This document shows positions 15,234 to 25,006 of a stretch of 64,000 bases of DNA, piece after piece. The first letter of the stretch is position 1; every line of letters starts with the position of its first letter. Both the position numbers and the translations under genes were made by a program. The stretch comes from Symplocastrum torsivum CPER-KK1 (lineage in GTDB: Bacteria > Cyanobacteriota > Cyanobacteriia > Cyanobacteriales > Coleofasciculaceae), in NCBI GenBank assembly GCA_019358875.1, contig JAHHIF010000001.1, positions 229,583 through 293,582 of the forward strand, written 5' to 3'. Under the pieces are notes generated by a model. It searched no databases. It was not told the DNA's origin and worked only from the letters and a program-made list of their open reading frames with translations.

Positions 15234-17666
15234 TTAATTGAATGTCAAGGGGCGTGGAAGAGCAATACCATAGCCCTGTGCATAATCCACCCGAATTGCT
15301 GTGATTTTTTCGAGGATGGCTTCATTTTCGACAAACTCAGCAATGGTTTGAAGACCCATCACATGTCCAATATGATTGATCGCTTCTACCATTGCCAAAT
15401 CTGTTGGCTCATCTAGAATCTGCTTGACGAATCCCCCATCAATTTTCAGATAATCTACTGGCAGGTTTTTCAGATAAGCAAAGGAGGACATCCCACTGCC
15501 AAAATCATCCAAGGCGAAGCGGCAGCCGACTTGTTTGAGCGATCGCATAAATTGAGCAGCTTGACGCAGATTTGCGATCGCTACGGTTTCGGTAATTTCA
15601 AAGCAAATCACCTGAGGCGGCACTTGGTGTAAACTTAACTGCTCACGCACGAACTCGATGAACTGCTCGTCGCTGATACTAGCACCCGATAGGTTAATGG
15701 CATACAAACAATCACAGACATTTCCCAGCAATTCACAAGGATTGCGGTTTTCTTTATAGTGCTGTCCCAGACTGGTAAATAGCGTCCGAATTACCCAGCG
15801 ATCAATGTAGTGCATGAGATTGTAGCGTTCCGCAGCAGGAATAAACGCCATCGGTGAAACCAAATTCCCCTGTTCATCAACAAGACGCAGGAGAATTTCG
15901 TAATGTGTTGCCAAGGACGACGTTTGACTACTGGGGACAATCGACTGGTAATAAAGGCGGAAACGATTCTCCTCTAGCGCTTGATTTAGCCGCGTTACCC
16001 ATTGCATTTGGCTTTGTTGAATCGCCAACTCCCGATCGTCGGCTTGATAAACATGCACGCGATTACGCCCTTTGTTTTTGGCAGCATAGCAAGCGGCATC
16101 AGCTGCACTGAGCAGGCTAGTCACACTTTGAGTGTTAGCATCAATGGCAGCCACCCCAATACTGACACCAATAGTGAAGGTTTTGCCCTGCCACACGTAA
16201 CGAAACTCCTGGAGTCGCTCAAGTAACTTAAAAGCCACCCGCACGGCTGCATCCAGAGGGCAATGGTTGAGCAGCAGACCAAATTCATCTCCACCCAAAC
16301 GTGCTAATGTGTCGGAAGCTCGCACTTGGTTTTGAAACAGAGCCGTAACTTGGCGCAACAGTTCATCGCCAGCGATATGACCACAAGTGTCGTTGACGAT
16401 TTTGAACTGATCGAGATCTAGATAACATAAGGCATGTTGTTGGTCTGAAGTCTTTGCACTAATCACGGACTGTTCTAAACAATTTTCAAATTCACGTCGG
16501 TTGAACAGTCCGGTGAGGGCATCATGACTAGCTTGCCAGGATAACTGCTGTTCGATGCGACGTGCGGCGGTTACATCCCTCAACACCAATACTGCACCAA
16601 TAATCTGGTTGTCGCTAGCGCGAAGGGGGGTGGCGCAATTATCAACTGCCAATTCATGACCCTCACGGGTAATCAGGAGCGTTGGCTTATCAAGGCAAAA
16701 CTGCTTACCAGAACGCATAGCGATTTCTACTGGACTTTCAGAAATCTCGCGAGTCGTTTCGTTAACTATCCTGACTATCTCAGAGAGGGGCTTTCCTTTT
16801 GCCTCCTGCTGAGGAAAGCCCGTAAGAGCAGAAGCGACTGGATTGAAATACTCGACCACGCCTTTGGCATTGATAGTAATGACTGCATCACCAATAGACT
16901 GCAAGGTTACTTGAGCCTGTTCTTTTTCTCGAAACAGTGCTGACTCAGCCACCTTGCGCTGGGTGATTTCAGTTTGCAGGGAGGCATTAGCTTGAGCTAA
17001 TTGTGCAGTTCGTTCCTGGACTTTGATTTCCAGAGAGTCATGGGCACAACGCAGTTCCTCCTCGACCTTCTGGCGTTGTATGATTTCGCATTCTAGTTTT
17101 TTGTTAGCGGCTTCTAGGAGGGTTGCTTGTTGTCTGAGCAACTGTGTTTTCCTGAACAGTTCAACAAATACTGCCACCTTGGATTTCAAGATTTCTGGAG
17201 CAAAGGGTTTTAAGATGTAGTCCACCGCCCCAATGGAATAGCCTCTTTCCACATGGATGTCGTCTCGATTAAGTGCCGTGATAAAAATAATTGGGGTATG
17301 TTGCGATCGCACTCTTTGTCGAATCAACATCGCCGTCTCGAATCCATCCATTTCCGGCATCTGGACATCGAGCAAAATTACAGCAAAATCCTGATTGAGC
17401 AGACATCTTAAGGCTTCTTTTCCAGAATTCGCCTTCACCAGATTCACATCGGGACTATCCAGAAGCGCCGACAAAGCAAGTAAATTTTTCGGCTGGTCGT
17501 CTACTAAGAGGATATTAACGTTCTGTTCAGGCAACATCAACAACACGTCCAATAGCTGTTCACTTGGACAACCGCCGTTACTACTGGACGGTACGAGCTG
17601 CTGGTGTGCGGCTTGCGCGGCGGTGGCTTTCATCGAACGTTCCACATGAAAGGCTCTAGTTGTCAC
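15234..17666 (-). CDS. REC-PAS-GGDEF-EAL response regulator (c-di-GMP metabolism)
   Basis: The 810-aa protein has a receiver domain (about residues 50-170, LLDVQMPEMDGFET with the phosphoacceptor Asp), a coiled coil (175-240), a PAS domain (245-365), a GGDEF domain (375-535) and an EAL domain (545-805). The cyclase motif LARLGGDEFG is intact. The EAL signature is EIL (YEILLRL), but the downstream CFEITET and LDDFGSGMSSFAYL metal and catalytic loops are intact, so phosphodiesterase activity is plausible. Such proteins can make or break cyclic di-GMP. An alternative start is the Met at 17633. It stands alone with no kinase next to it. Confidence 0.95.
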   Translation of the reverse strand: MTTRAFHVERSMKATAAQAAHQQLVPSSSNGGCPSEQLLDVLLMLPEQNVNILLVDDQPKNLLALSALLDSPDVNLVKANSGKEALRCLLNQDFAVILLDVQMPEMDGFETAMLIRQRVRSQHTPIIFITALNRDDIHVERGYSIGAVDYILKPFAPEILKSKVAVFVELFRKTQLLRQQATLLEAANKKLECEIIQRQKVEEELRCAHDSLEIKVQERTAQLAQANASLQTEITQRKVAESALFREKEQAQVTLQSIGDAVITINAKGVVEYFNPVASALTGFPQQEAKGKPLSEIVRIVNETTREISESPVEIAMRSGKQFCLDKPTLLITREGHELAVDNCATPLRASDNQIIGAVLVLRDVTAARRIEQQLSWQASHDALTGLFNRREFENCLEQSVISAKTSDQQHALCYLDLDQFKIVNDTCGHIAGDELLRQVTALFQNQVRASDTLARLGGDEFGLLLNHCPLDAAVRVAFKLLERLQEFRYVWQGKTFTIGVSIGVAAIDANTQSVTSLLSAADAACYAAKNKGRNRVHVYQADDRELAIQQSQMQWVTRLNQALEENRFRLYYQSIVPSSQTSSLATHYEILLRLVDEQGNLVSPMAFIPAAERYNLMHYIDRWVIRTLFTSLGQHYKENRNPCELLGNVCDCLYAINLSGASISDEQFIEFVREQLSLHQVPPQVICFEITETVAIANLRQAAQFMRSLKQVGCRFALDDFGSGMSSFAYLKNLPVDYLKIDGGFVKQILDEPTDLAMVEAINHIGHVMGLQTIAEFVENEAILEKITAIRVDYAQGYGIALPRPLTFN

Positions 17667-17945
17667 GTTAGAGCAGCGACGATATTTTCACATTCCCCTT
17701 GGGGTTTACTTCTACTGGCATAGCTCAGGCGACTGGCTGGTCAAAAAACCAGGGATTGAACAGAACATATCACTGAAAAGTGTTGTGTGTTGTCAAATAC
17801 CCATAAGAGTAGTTATCGGTATTAAAGCAAAAGCTATTTAAAAAATATTAAAACTGTTGGTATCTCACCAAACACCTACCCAACCTCAATGCTGATTAAA
17901 CTGTATGTGGCATTCTCAGGCTGAGAGAAGGATAAGGAGAAACTG
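17667..17945. promoter_or_regulatory. Divergent promoter region
   Basis: This 279-bp spacer lies between the divergent GGDEF-EAL gene and D-lactate dehydrogenase gene, so it must hold both promoters. An AAGGAGAAACTG ribosome-binding site precedes the dehydrogenase ATG. No clear operator is visible. Confidence 0.4.
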
Positions 17946-18956
17946 ATGAAAGTAGCAGTCTTCAGCACGAAAGCCTATGATCGCAGATTTTTAGAGGCGG
18001 CGAATACTGAGCACGGACACGAGTTGATATTTTTTGAACCACATCTGACTTCTGACACCGCTATCTTAGCCTCAGAATCCCCAGCCGTATGCGTATTTGT
18101 CAATGATCAACTGGATGAGAATACCTTGCAAGCTCTTGCTAATCAGGGAACTCGTTTGATTGCCTTACGCTCCGCTGGTTATAACAATGTTGATTTAACA
18201 GCCGCTTCTAAATTGGGATTGACAATTGTACGTGTTCCTGCATATTCACCCTATGCGGTTGCTGAACATACAGTTGGGCTAATTTTGACTCTCAACCGCA
18301 AAATTCATCGGGCTTACAACCGTGTGCGAGAAGGTAATTTTTCCCTAGACGGACTTTTGGGATTTGACTTGCATGGTCGCACCGTTGGTATTGTTGGTAC
18401 AGGTAAAATTGGCGTTCTTGTCGGGCAGATTCTCAAAGGATTCGGCTGTCAACTACTCGCCTATGACGTGCATCAGAATCCGGAGTGCGAGGCACTGGGG
18501 GCAAAATACGTGAAGCTTCCTGAACTTTTCCAAGCCTCAGATATTGTTACTCTACACTGTCCACTGACTAAAGATACTTATCACCTGATAGACGACCAAG
18601 CTTTAGCTCAGATGAAGCAGGGTGTAATGCTGATTAACACAAGTAGGGGCGCACTAATTGATACCAAAGCCGTGACAGAGGCACTCAAATCTAGAAAAAT
18701 TGGCTACCTCGGTTTAGACGTTTACGAACTAGAATCTGATTTGTTCTTTGAGGATTTGTCCGAGGATGTGATTCAGGACGATGTTTTTCAACGCCTACTG
18801 ACCTTTCCTAACGTTCTCATCACAGGTCATCAAGCTTTCTTTACAGAAAACGCTCTCAAGAATATTGCTGAGACAACGCTGTCTAATATTACAGACATTG
18901 AACAAGGAAATCCTTGCCCAAACATAGTCACCCCTGAGCAGAAGATTGCTGCTTGA
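17946..18956 (+). CDS. ldhA: D-lactate dehydrogenase (2-hydroxyacid dehydrogenase family)
   Basis: This NAD-dependent enzyme interconverts pyruvate and D-lactate, which disposes of reductant under fermentation in the dark. The 336-aa length matches LdhA. Visible motifs are [10 protein letters not shown] (substrate binding), the dinucleotide fold [39 protein letters not shown] with the catalytic Arg region, and [13 protein letters not shown] with the catalytic His. The [17 protein letters not shown] segment distinguishes D-lactate dehydrogenases from phosphoglycerate dehydrogenases. The gene is monocistronic. An AAGGAG ribosome-binding site lies 8 bp before the ATG. Confidence 0.95.
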   Translation: MKVAVFSTKAYDRRFLEAANTEHGHELIFFEPHLTSDTAILASESPAVCVFVNDQLDENTLQALANQGTRLIALRSAGYNNVDLTAASKLGLTIVRVPAYSPYAVAEHTVGLILTLNRKIHRAYNRVREGNFSLDGLLGFDLHGRTVGIVGTGKIGVLVGQILKGFGCQLLAYDVHQNPECEALGAKYVKLPELFQASDIVTLHCPLTKDTYHLIDDQALAQMKQGVMLINTSRGALIDTKAVTEALKSRKIGYLGLDVYELESDLFFEDLSEDVIQDDVFQRLLTFPNVLITGHQAFFTENALKNIAETTLSNITDIEQGNPCPNIVTPEQKIAA

Positions 18957-19380
18957 GTCTCGCTTCCCAATCACTCGCTAGGAACTTGTAACGGTAACAG
19001 CTAGTCATTCAAGGGAAGGCAGAAGGCAGGAGGCAGAGGGCTTTTATGTTCCTTTCAGACGGGGACTCTTGACCCTTGGCTACAATCCGTCGCCAGATGG
19101 ATCATGCCATCGGCACGGGGATAAATCCATAAAAGCCTTGTGCCCTCTGCCCTCTGCCTTTCTCGGTTCAGCACGGCAGGGGCAGATTCCCTAAGACTCA
19201 CCCAGTCTGGTGAAGGCGCTGTGGGTGAGATTAGGAGAGGATAGAAAACGGTGCGCGATCGCTTCTCTTTGACAAAACTGACGCACTGTTGGCATTGGGT
19301 GCCTAAACTGTCACTAATCTCCCAACCTCCTTTAACAATCTGGGCTAAGCCTTAGCCCTCGTTGCCTTGAGCTAGTTCTA
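18957..19380. other. Intergenic region, D-lactate dehydrogenase to DUF3370 gene
   Basis: About 420 bp without a gene. Besides the foldback element it holds one HIP1 site near 19255 and a C-rich stretch directly before the DUF3370 start. I see no other structure. Confidence 0.5.
19015..19162. repeat. Foldback element with GGCAGAGGGCTTTTATG arms
   Basis: Two imperfect inverted arms of about 34 bp (19015-19048 and 19128-19162) enclose 79 bp. The arms are GGCAGAAGG-type repeats ending in CTTTTATG and CATAAAAG. The shape is that of a small non-autonomous mobile element or a large intergenic hairpin. Related GCAGAAGG sequences occur at 35664-35712 and 38389-38430. Confidence 0.6.
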
Positions 19381-20820
19381 ATGATTCCAAAAAAAATTAA
19401 TCTTCCTCCTATCGTTTACCTCCTCGTACTTGCCCTTGTTGGTGGTGGTGGCTACTGGTTATTCCTGAAAAAATCTGCTCCCTCTTTCGTCTTTGCACAA
19501 ATGACACCCACACCAAAGCCAAGCCCCCAGATTATCGTGCAACCCCAGCCAGTACGGGCATTACCAGGGCAGTTAGATACGGTACCGATGTTTAACAGCA
19601 ATAGCCCAGAATGGGTGAAGACTGAAGGCATTTTACTGTCTACCTTTCCCCCAACGGGAAAAGCTGTTCCGGCGGCTCATCTCAACTTTCCCTTTCAGGG
19701 ACGGTTTGACCTGTTTGTTCACCACCAAACCCACACTCCCAAGGATTTGCAGACATTCTATCTAGGGGTGATTTTGCATAATCCAGGGTCACAACCCGTT
19801 ACGGTAGATGTTTTGCAAGCAGCAACGTATCTAACGCAGGAAGCGCCATATATTACATTGCCACCGTATGTCGAGAATCCCCAGAATACTGCCTATGCTG
19901 GGCCAGGCGATCGCGCCGTGCATGACGTACTCCAAGGAAAACGACAAGCTGATTTTCCCGCACAAGTAGTAATTCCACCGGGACAAAGCCGGATGTTGCT
20001 AAATCATCCTACACCAGTACGGAATTTAGAAAAGCCAATCAATGGGCGATCGGTTTTGATGCGGTTGAGCAGCAGTAGTAAGGTTTATGCCGCTAGCTTG
20101 ACCATGTTTGCGAAGAAAAATCCTGATGGTAGTGACAGAGCGCCTAATTTAGAAGAATGGCAAGCCTTACTGGATAAAGGCGCTTTAGCAGGACCACGCG
20201 ATAAAAGCCCAAGTCCTCCTGAAGCTACCAGTGGTCAACTGATTTATGGTCGTGTTGCTGGTGTGCAGCAAGGCTCTAAGTGGCAAGCGCAATTAGTAGA
20301 CCGTTCTGGCGCAAGGGATTTCACCATTCCTCAACCCGGTCAAGCGATTTCCTATGCGCTCGATACCCTACGTGCTGGTCGCTTGGGTACAGATCAAGTC
20401 CAGACGGCACGGATGCTGGTGCGATATCCAGACACCGCTTACGAAGCACATGGCAATTATGGCGTTGAATACAACCTCTCCTTGCCTCTCTACAACCCCA
20501 CCAACAAACCCCAAACGGTTGCTCTCACCATTGAAACGCCGTTGAAGGAAGACAGGCTCAGCAAAGGAGGGCTACTTTTCCAAAAACCCCCTCGCGATTT
20601 CCCCTTCTTCCGGGGTACCGTGCGGCTACGTTATACCAATGACCAGGGACAAGAAAAGACACGCTATGTCCATTTGTGGCATCGAACAGGTCAAGTATTA
20701 GAGCCAATGGAAAAATTGCTGATGCCACCAGGGAGTCGTAAGGCGGTGCAGGTAGACTTTATTTATCCTCCTGATTCGACACCACCGCATGTGCTAACCG
20801 TTAAAACTCAAACTCCCTAG
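19381..20820 (+). CDS. DUF3370 protein, membrane-anchored and probably periplasmic
   Basis: A 479-aa cyanobacterial DUF3370 protein. One N-terminal hydrophobic segment (residues 11-28, IVYLLVLALVGGGGYWLF) acts as signal or anchor, followed by a Pro-rich linker and the conserved body: VKTEGILLSTFPPTGKAVPA, the HLNFPFQGRFDLFVHHQ block, VILHNPGSQPVTV, and later NYGVEYNLSLPLYNPT. The conserved paired 'HNPG' and 'YNPT' strands suggest immunoglobulin-like beta domains. The molecular function of the family is unknown. The gene stands alone on the plus strand and ends 44 bp from the convergent GGDEF gene. Confidence 0.85.
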   Translation: MIPKKINLPPIVYLLVLALVGGGGYWLFLKKSAPSFVFAQMTPTPKPSPQIIVQPQPVRALPGQLDTVPMFNSNSPEWVKTEGILLSTFPPTGKAVPAAHLNFPFQGRFDLFVHHQTHTPKDLQTFYLGVILHNPGSQPVTVDVLQAATYLTQEAPYITLPPYVENPQNTAYAGPGDRAVHDVLQGKRQADFPAQVVIPPGQSRMLLNHPTPVRNLEKPINGRSVLMRLSSSSKVYAASLTMFAKKNPDGSDRAPNLEEWQALLDKGALAGPRDKSPSPPEATSGQLIYGRVAGVQQGSKWQAQLVDRSGARDFTIPQPGQAISYALDTLRAGRLGTDQVQTARMLVRYPDTAYEAHGNYGVEYNLSLPLYNPTNKPQTVALTIETPLKEDRLSKGGLLFQKPPRDFPFFRGTVRLRYTNDQGQEKTRYVHLWHRTGQVLEPMEKLLMPPGSRKAVQVDFIYPPDSTPPHVLTVKTQTP

Positions 20821-20863
20821 ATTATCTGCAACTAACCCCTAACACCGCGCCAGGTATTAAACG

Positions 20864-21937
20864 TCATGAGGTTTCATAAAATTCAGCCACATTACCTTCC
20901 CAAATTAGGGGGGTAGATGGGTTTAAGTCAGTTGAATTCACGGATAAGTTACCCATGTGAAAAACAACGCGATCGCGTAATCCAATTTTCGCTTGATCGA
21001 GGGCTTCTTTAGCCTCATCGATTAACCTGTCAATTGATGATTCTGAGCTAGGAATTGCACTGGCTACCCCTAAGCTGATGGTTACTAAGTGACTAACTTG
21101 AGAACCAGAATTAGCGATCGCCAATGCCTTCACCTGAGAACGCATCGCTTCTGCCACCTGAACACCGCCTCTAGCTGGAGTATTTGGCAAAAGCACAGCA
21201 AATTCTTCACCGCTATAGCGAGCAACCAAATCCGCCGGACGTCTGACAACTTGGCGAATAGTACGAGCAATCTGCTTTAGGCACTCATCCCCAGCTTGAG
21301 TTCCATAGGTATTGTTGTAGGCTTTGAAAAAATCAATATCACTCAAAATTAGAGAGAGTGGTTTCCGTTCCCGTGCCGCTCGCTTCCATTCTCGATGAAG
21401 GTATTCATCAAAACAGCGACGGTTGGCAATCCCAGTCAACGTATCAACAGAGGTAAGACTCTCCAATTTCTGCTCTGCTCTCTTGAGTTGTTCCTTGAGC
21501 AGATTCTCCCGTTCCACCTGCTGTCGGAGTTCCTGCATTGCCCAGTTTGCCTGAATTAGGCGAGGGACTCTTTGGCGTAATACTGCCCAATGAATCGGTC
21601 GAGTAACATAATCAGCAGCGCCAACCTCAAAGGCTAGTTCAACGGAAGCTTGATCACCAAGATCAATAATCATTAAAATCGGAGGACAATGATCACCCAA
21701 AAGGGCTTGTAGCTTGGCACAGCAAGAAAAGCCATCTATATCGGGCATGGTGGTATCGAGTAGGACTAACTCTGGCTGTAGCTGTTGACAAGCGTTTAAA
21801 CCTTGCTCCCCAGTTAAGGCTTCGGCAATCCGATATCCTTCTTTGTCAATTGCCTCACGCAGATCTACTCGCAGAGTCTTCGGATTACCGACAACGAGAA
21901 TGAGGGGTAGGTTTTTCTGAAGGTCAGAATCAATCAT
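20864..21937 (-). CDS. REC-GGDEF response regulator, putative diguanylate cyclase
   Basis: The 357-aa protein has a receiver domain (residues 11-130, with LLDTTMPDIDGFSC as the phosphorylation site), a short coiled linker and a GGDEF domain (170-340). The cyclase motif is ARYSGEEFAVLLP, so the first Gly is Ser. Such SGEEF forms may still be active but this needs an assay. No inhibitory RxxD site is obvious. The start overlaps the end of the upstream REC-Hpt gene by 4 bp (ATGA), so the two genes are translationally coupled, and the output of the relay is probably cyclic di-GMP. Confidence 0.93.
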   Translation of the reverse strand: MIDSDLQKNLPLILVVGNPKTLRVDLREAIDKEGYRIAEALTGEQGLNACQQLQPELVLLDTTMPDIDGFSCCAKLQALLGDHCPPILMIIDLGDQASVELAFEVGAADYVTRPIHWAVLRQRVPRLIQANWAMQELRQQVERENLLKEQLKRAEQKLESLTSVDTLTGIANRRCFDEYLHREWKRAARERKPLSLILSDIDFFKAYNNTYGTQAGDECLKQIARTIRQVVRRPADLVARYSGEEFAVLLPNTPARGGVQVAEAMRSQVKALAIANSGSQVSHLVTISLGVASAIPSSESSIDRLIDEAKEALDQAKIGLRDRVVFHMGNLSVNSTDLNPSTPLIWEGNVAEFYETS

Positions 21938-23106
21938 CGTTGTCTCCGTGGATATTCTAAGTCCAGCGCTGCTTTTACGCGCTCATACTCAGCGTTGAGT
22001 TGGCTGATCAGTCGGGAGGCATCAAGAGTGCGATCGCTATACCCCATCACTTCTAGGGCTTGACATAGTTGAGCAAGGCGAACTGCTCCAAGAGAGACAC
22101 TGATTGCTTTGAGGGAATGGGCGGACTTGTGTAGGGTACTTGCATCGCCTTGGGCAACTGCCTCACGCATCGCTTGTAGTTGTTGCAGTGATTCTTCTAG
22201 GTAACAATCTACTAACTGCGTCAGGAAGGCAGTATCTCCGCCTACCGTATCCTTTAAGGCTTGAAGCTTTTGGGTATCGAGTGCAGGTGGATGGATGAGG
22301 TGGTTATTCGTCTGTTGGGTAGCCTCTTCAGGCATAACCGTCACAGACATCGAAGCTACCTCTTGGATGGAAGCTTGATTTTTGAATTGCTCATAGGTGT
22401 TTAGAGCTTTGACAAGTGCCTCGATTTGGATTGGCTTGCTGATGTAGTCATTCATTCCAGCTCTCAAACAGGTTTCGCGATCGCCTCGCAGAGAATTGGC
22501 AGTCATCGCGATAATCCAAGGTCGGTCGAGAGGTGACCATTCCTGGCAGATTTGATGAGTTGCTTCCAACCCATCCATTTCCGGCATCTGTACGTCCATA
22601 AAGACGACATCATAAGCTTGGCGACGCAGCGCTTCTAGTACTTCTTTTCCATCATTAGCCACATCAGCGTGATAGCCTAACCTCTTTAACAGATGCAGCG
22701 CAACTTTTTGATTTACAGCAACATCCTCTGCCAACAAAATCTTTAATGGCAGCCGTTGAGCGAGTTGTGGGTCAAAGGAGGAGGACAAGGGTTGAGTGGG
22801 GTGAGAAGAGGGCTTTTGGCAACTAAAGCTCTGAGTGAATACCTCATCAAGCAGAGATAACTTAACAGGCTTACTTACAGAAGCAGCAAAATCCCCCTTT
22901 GTTCCGGATTCTTCTTGTGTAAGTCTGCTGATAGCATTCAGCCTTACCAAGGGAAGTCTTTGACGTTGGGGTAAGGGATGGGTTAGTGCTGCTAAATCTA
23001 AGCTACCTATAGTATCAGCATGATGTAAGCAAAGCACTTTGTAATATTCTACGGCGGCTTGGCTACGGCGAATGTCTTGTTTTAGCTTTTGGTTGTTCAT
23101 TACCAC
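21934..23106 (-). CDS. REC-Hpt protein, likely truncated hybrid kinase
   Basis: The receiver (about residues 120-240) starts PLKILLAEDVAVNQKVALHL and has MDVQMPEMDGLEATH. A histidine phosphotransfer domain follows (290-380) with LHKSAHSLKAIS, including the phosphorylatable His. Residues 60-110 (LPLVRLNAISRL, then GDFAASVSKPVKLSLLDEVF) match the second half of the degenerate receiver that precedes the REC in large hybrid kinases. The PAS/HisKA/HATPase parts are absent, and the N-terminal 55 residues are unrelated. So this is a 5'-deleted hybrid kinase turned into a phosphorelay protein. It is coupled to the diguanylate cyclase gene downstream. Confidence 0.9.
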   Translation of the reverse strand: MVMNNQKLKQDIRRSQAAVEYYKVLCLHHADTIGSLDLAALTHPLPQRQRLPLVRLNAISRLTQEESGTKGDFAASVSKPVKLSLLDEVFTQSFSCQKPSSHPTQPLSSSFDPQLAQRLPLKILLAEDVAVNQKVALHLLKRLGYHADVANDGKEVLEALRRQAYDVVFMDVQMPEMDGLEATHQICQEWSPLDRPWIIAMTANSLRGDRETCLRAGMNDYISKPIQIEALVKALNTYEQFKNQASIQEVASMSVTVMPEEATQQTNNHLIHPPALDTQKLQALKDTVGGDTAFLTQLVDCYLEESLQQLQAMREAVAQGDASTLHKSAHSLKAISVSLGAVRLAQLCQALEVMGYSDRTLDASRLISQLNAEYERVKAALDLEYPRRQR

Positions 23107-23378
23107 TTATAGGGTAAGTTCCTGTTCTCTCTAGAATCAGATGAATTGCCAATGCTAGCATTTGAGCAATTACTAGCTTCCCCTACGAGTCAAGATAAGA
23201 GATTATCCATTAGAGATTTAAGGTTGAAGTTTCCCTTGCCCAAGCTTCAATAGCTATTTAAATAAAATTTAATAATTATTTATGCTCTACAACTGAAATA
23301 AGATACTACCTTTGTTCCAATTCCTTGACTCAAATGATTTCAAGTGTAGAAAACAAAAGTGAATATTTTGTGAATTTC

Positions 23379-23624
23379 CTACGATATTAAGTAGGAAGGC
23401 ATAAATACAGAAATGGTATGAGTGGCAGTAATTTGCTCTTGAGTATCGCGATCGCATAGAGCAACAATTCTTGCTTGCTGCTTCGGCGCTAACTGATTGT
23501 AGACTTCCATAATCTCTACATAGGTGTAATCAATAATTAGAGCGTGCATCTCACCGACTGTCTGCACAGATAGCATTGCCGCTTTTAATTTTGCGATCGC
23601 TTCACTATCAGTCATCTCTTCCAA
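23379..23624 (-). CDS. Small hypothetical protein (81 aa)
   Basis: An 81-aa ORF, MEEMTDSEAIAKLKAAMLSV, then YVEIMEVYNQLAPKQQARIV, with a weakly hydrophobic C-terminus. It looks like an all-helical soluble protein. I do not recognise its family. It sits inside the two-component cluster, between the REC-histidine kinase gene (82 bp upstream) and the REC-Hpt gene (272 bp downstream), all on the minus strand. The Met at the fourth codon could be the real start. Confidence 0.55.
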   Translation of the reverse strand: MEEMTDSEAIAKLKAAMLSVQTVGEMHALIIDYTYVEIMEVYNQLAPKQQARIVALCDRDTQEQITATHTISVFMPSYLIS

Positions 23625-23705
23625 AATGTTCTCTGTCTACCAATATCTACAAAACCCGTACTAAATTTAAAGGCATTACAAGAAATTAATCAGCTTATCA
23701 ACTTG

Positions 23706-25001
23706 CTAATAGACCGACTGGGAGTTAGATTCAGCCAACTGTGCTGTAACCTGACAAATTAAAGGTATCGTAATTATAAACGTTGTTCCAGTTCCCACTT
23801 CACTTTCCACTGCAATTTGTCCATTGTGGATGTCTACACATTTTTTGACAATCGCGAGTCCTAGTCCTGTTCCAGAGATAGTACCAACATTACTACTACG
23901 ATGGAAAGCCTCGAACAATTGATCTTGATCTTTTAGGGGAATACCAATCCCTTGATCTCGAATACGGAAGATTGTAACATCCTGTTTGCATTCGAGTTCA
24001 AGCTGAACATTTCCCCCATGGGGAGAGTATTTGATTGCATTTGACAGCAAATTAGTCAGGAATTGCCGCAGCAGCTTTTCATCAAGGCAAGCTTTGATGC
24101 TTGAAGTCTGGCACAGGAAGCTGATGTTGTGCTGAGTGCTGGCAGTAAGCTGTAATTCTTCTACCAGTTGATAGCAAAATTCCACTAATTCTAGAGGTAC
24201 TGGATTGAAGTCCAATTTCCCCGCCTCAGCTTTGCTAATGATCAACACATCATTAACTAGCTGTGTCAGATGGTGAACTGAGTTCTCAATCCGTTTGAAA
24301 TGACGCTGCCTTTTCTCTTGGTCCCATTTATGACTGTAGTTTTCAAGTAATTCTGTAGAAGAGAGGATAGTTGCAAGAGGAGTGCGATACTCATGGGAAA
24401 CCACTGAGATAATATTAGATTTGAGATCACTGAGTTCTTTTTCTTTCATCAAAGCGTTACGGAGTTCTTCTTCCAAACGCTGACGCTCAGTAATTTCACT
24501 TTGTAGGCAGCGATTTTTGTCCCTCAATTCTTCAGTTTGCTCTTCGACTCGGTGTTCTAGTTCTTCATTCAGTCGTTGCAACTGCTCTTCGCTCTGGCGC
24601 AGTTGCTTCAATGTATTTGATCGCTCGATCGCATAACCAATGGCACGGACTAACAAGTTACTATCAATTTTCCCTTTAACTAAATAGTCTTGTGCGCCCT
24701 GCCGTACAGCGTCTAGTGCTGTAACTCGATCATTAAGACCTGTCAGCACCACAATTGGCAGATCGGGTGCCGTTTCATGGGTTTGTACAACGGTCGCCAA
24801 TCCTTGTTTGTCCGGTAGTGACAGATCTAATAAAATTACATCAAAGTGGTTTTCCCTCAAGGTTTGAAGCGCTTCTTTCAGCTTTTCAACATGCACGAGT
24901 GACCACTGAGTCTCGTCAGCTTCCTCAAGAAATTCGCTGAGTAAGTCAGCATCAGCAGGGTTATCTTCTACCAGAAGAATTTTGATAGTAGCACTGTCCA
25001 T
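23706..25001 (-). CDS. REC-histidine kinase (receiver at N-terminus)
   Basis: The 431-aa protein has a receiver at residues 6-125 (LLDLSLPDKQGLAT), a coiled coil (130-190), a HisKA domain with VVSHEYRTPLATIL (phosphoacceptor His near residue 200) and a HATPase domain (300-415) with NLLSNAIKYSPHG, RDQGIGIPLKDQ and GTGLGLAIVKKCVD. There is no membrane segment, so it is cytoplasmic and takes its input through the N-terminal receiver. It is separated by only 5 bp from the single-domain regulator upstream, so both belong to one operon. The REC at the N-terminus is probably phosphorylated by the CHASE3 kinase encoded two genes upstream. That pairing is inference. Confidence 0.94.
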   Translation of the reverse strand: MDSATIKILLVEDNPADADLLSEFLEEADETQWSLVHVEKLKEALQTLRENHFDVILLDLSLPDKQGLATVVQTHETAPDLPIVVLTGLNDRVTALDAVRQGAQDYLVKGKIDSNLLVRAIGYAIERSNTLKQLRQSEEQLQRLNEELEHRVEEQTEELRDKNRCLQSEITERQRLEEELRNALMKEKELSDLKSNIISVVSHEYRTPLATILSSTELLENYSHKWDQEKRQRHFKRIENSVHHLTQLVNDVLIISKAEAGKLDFNPVPLELVEFCYQLVEELQLTASTQHNISFLCQTSSIKACLDEKLLRQFLTNLLSNAIKYSPHGGNVQLELECKQDVTIFRIRDQGIGIPLKDQDQLFEAFHRSSNVGTISGTGLGLAIVKKCVDIHNGQIAVESEVGTGTTFIITIPLICQVTAQLAESNSQSVY

Positions 25002-25006
25002 ATCTC

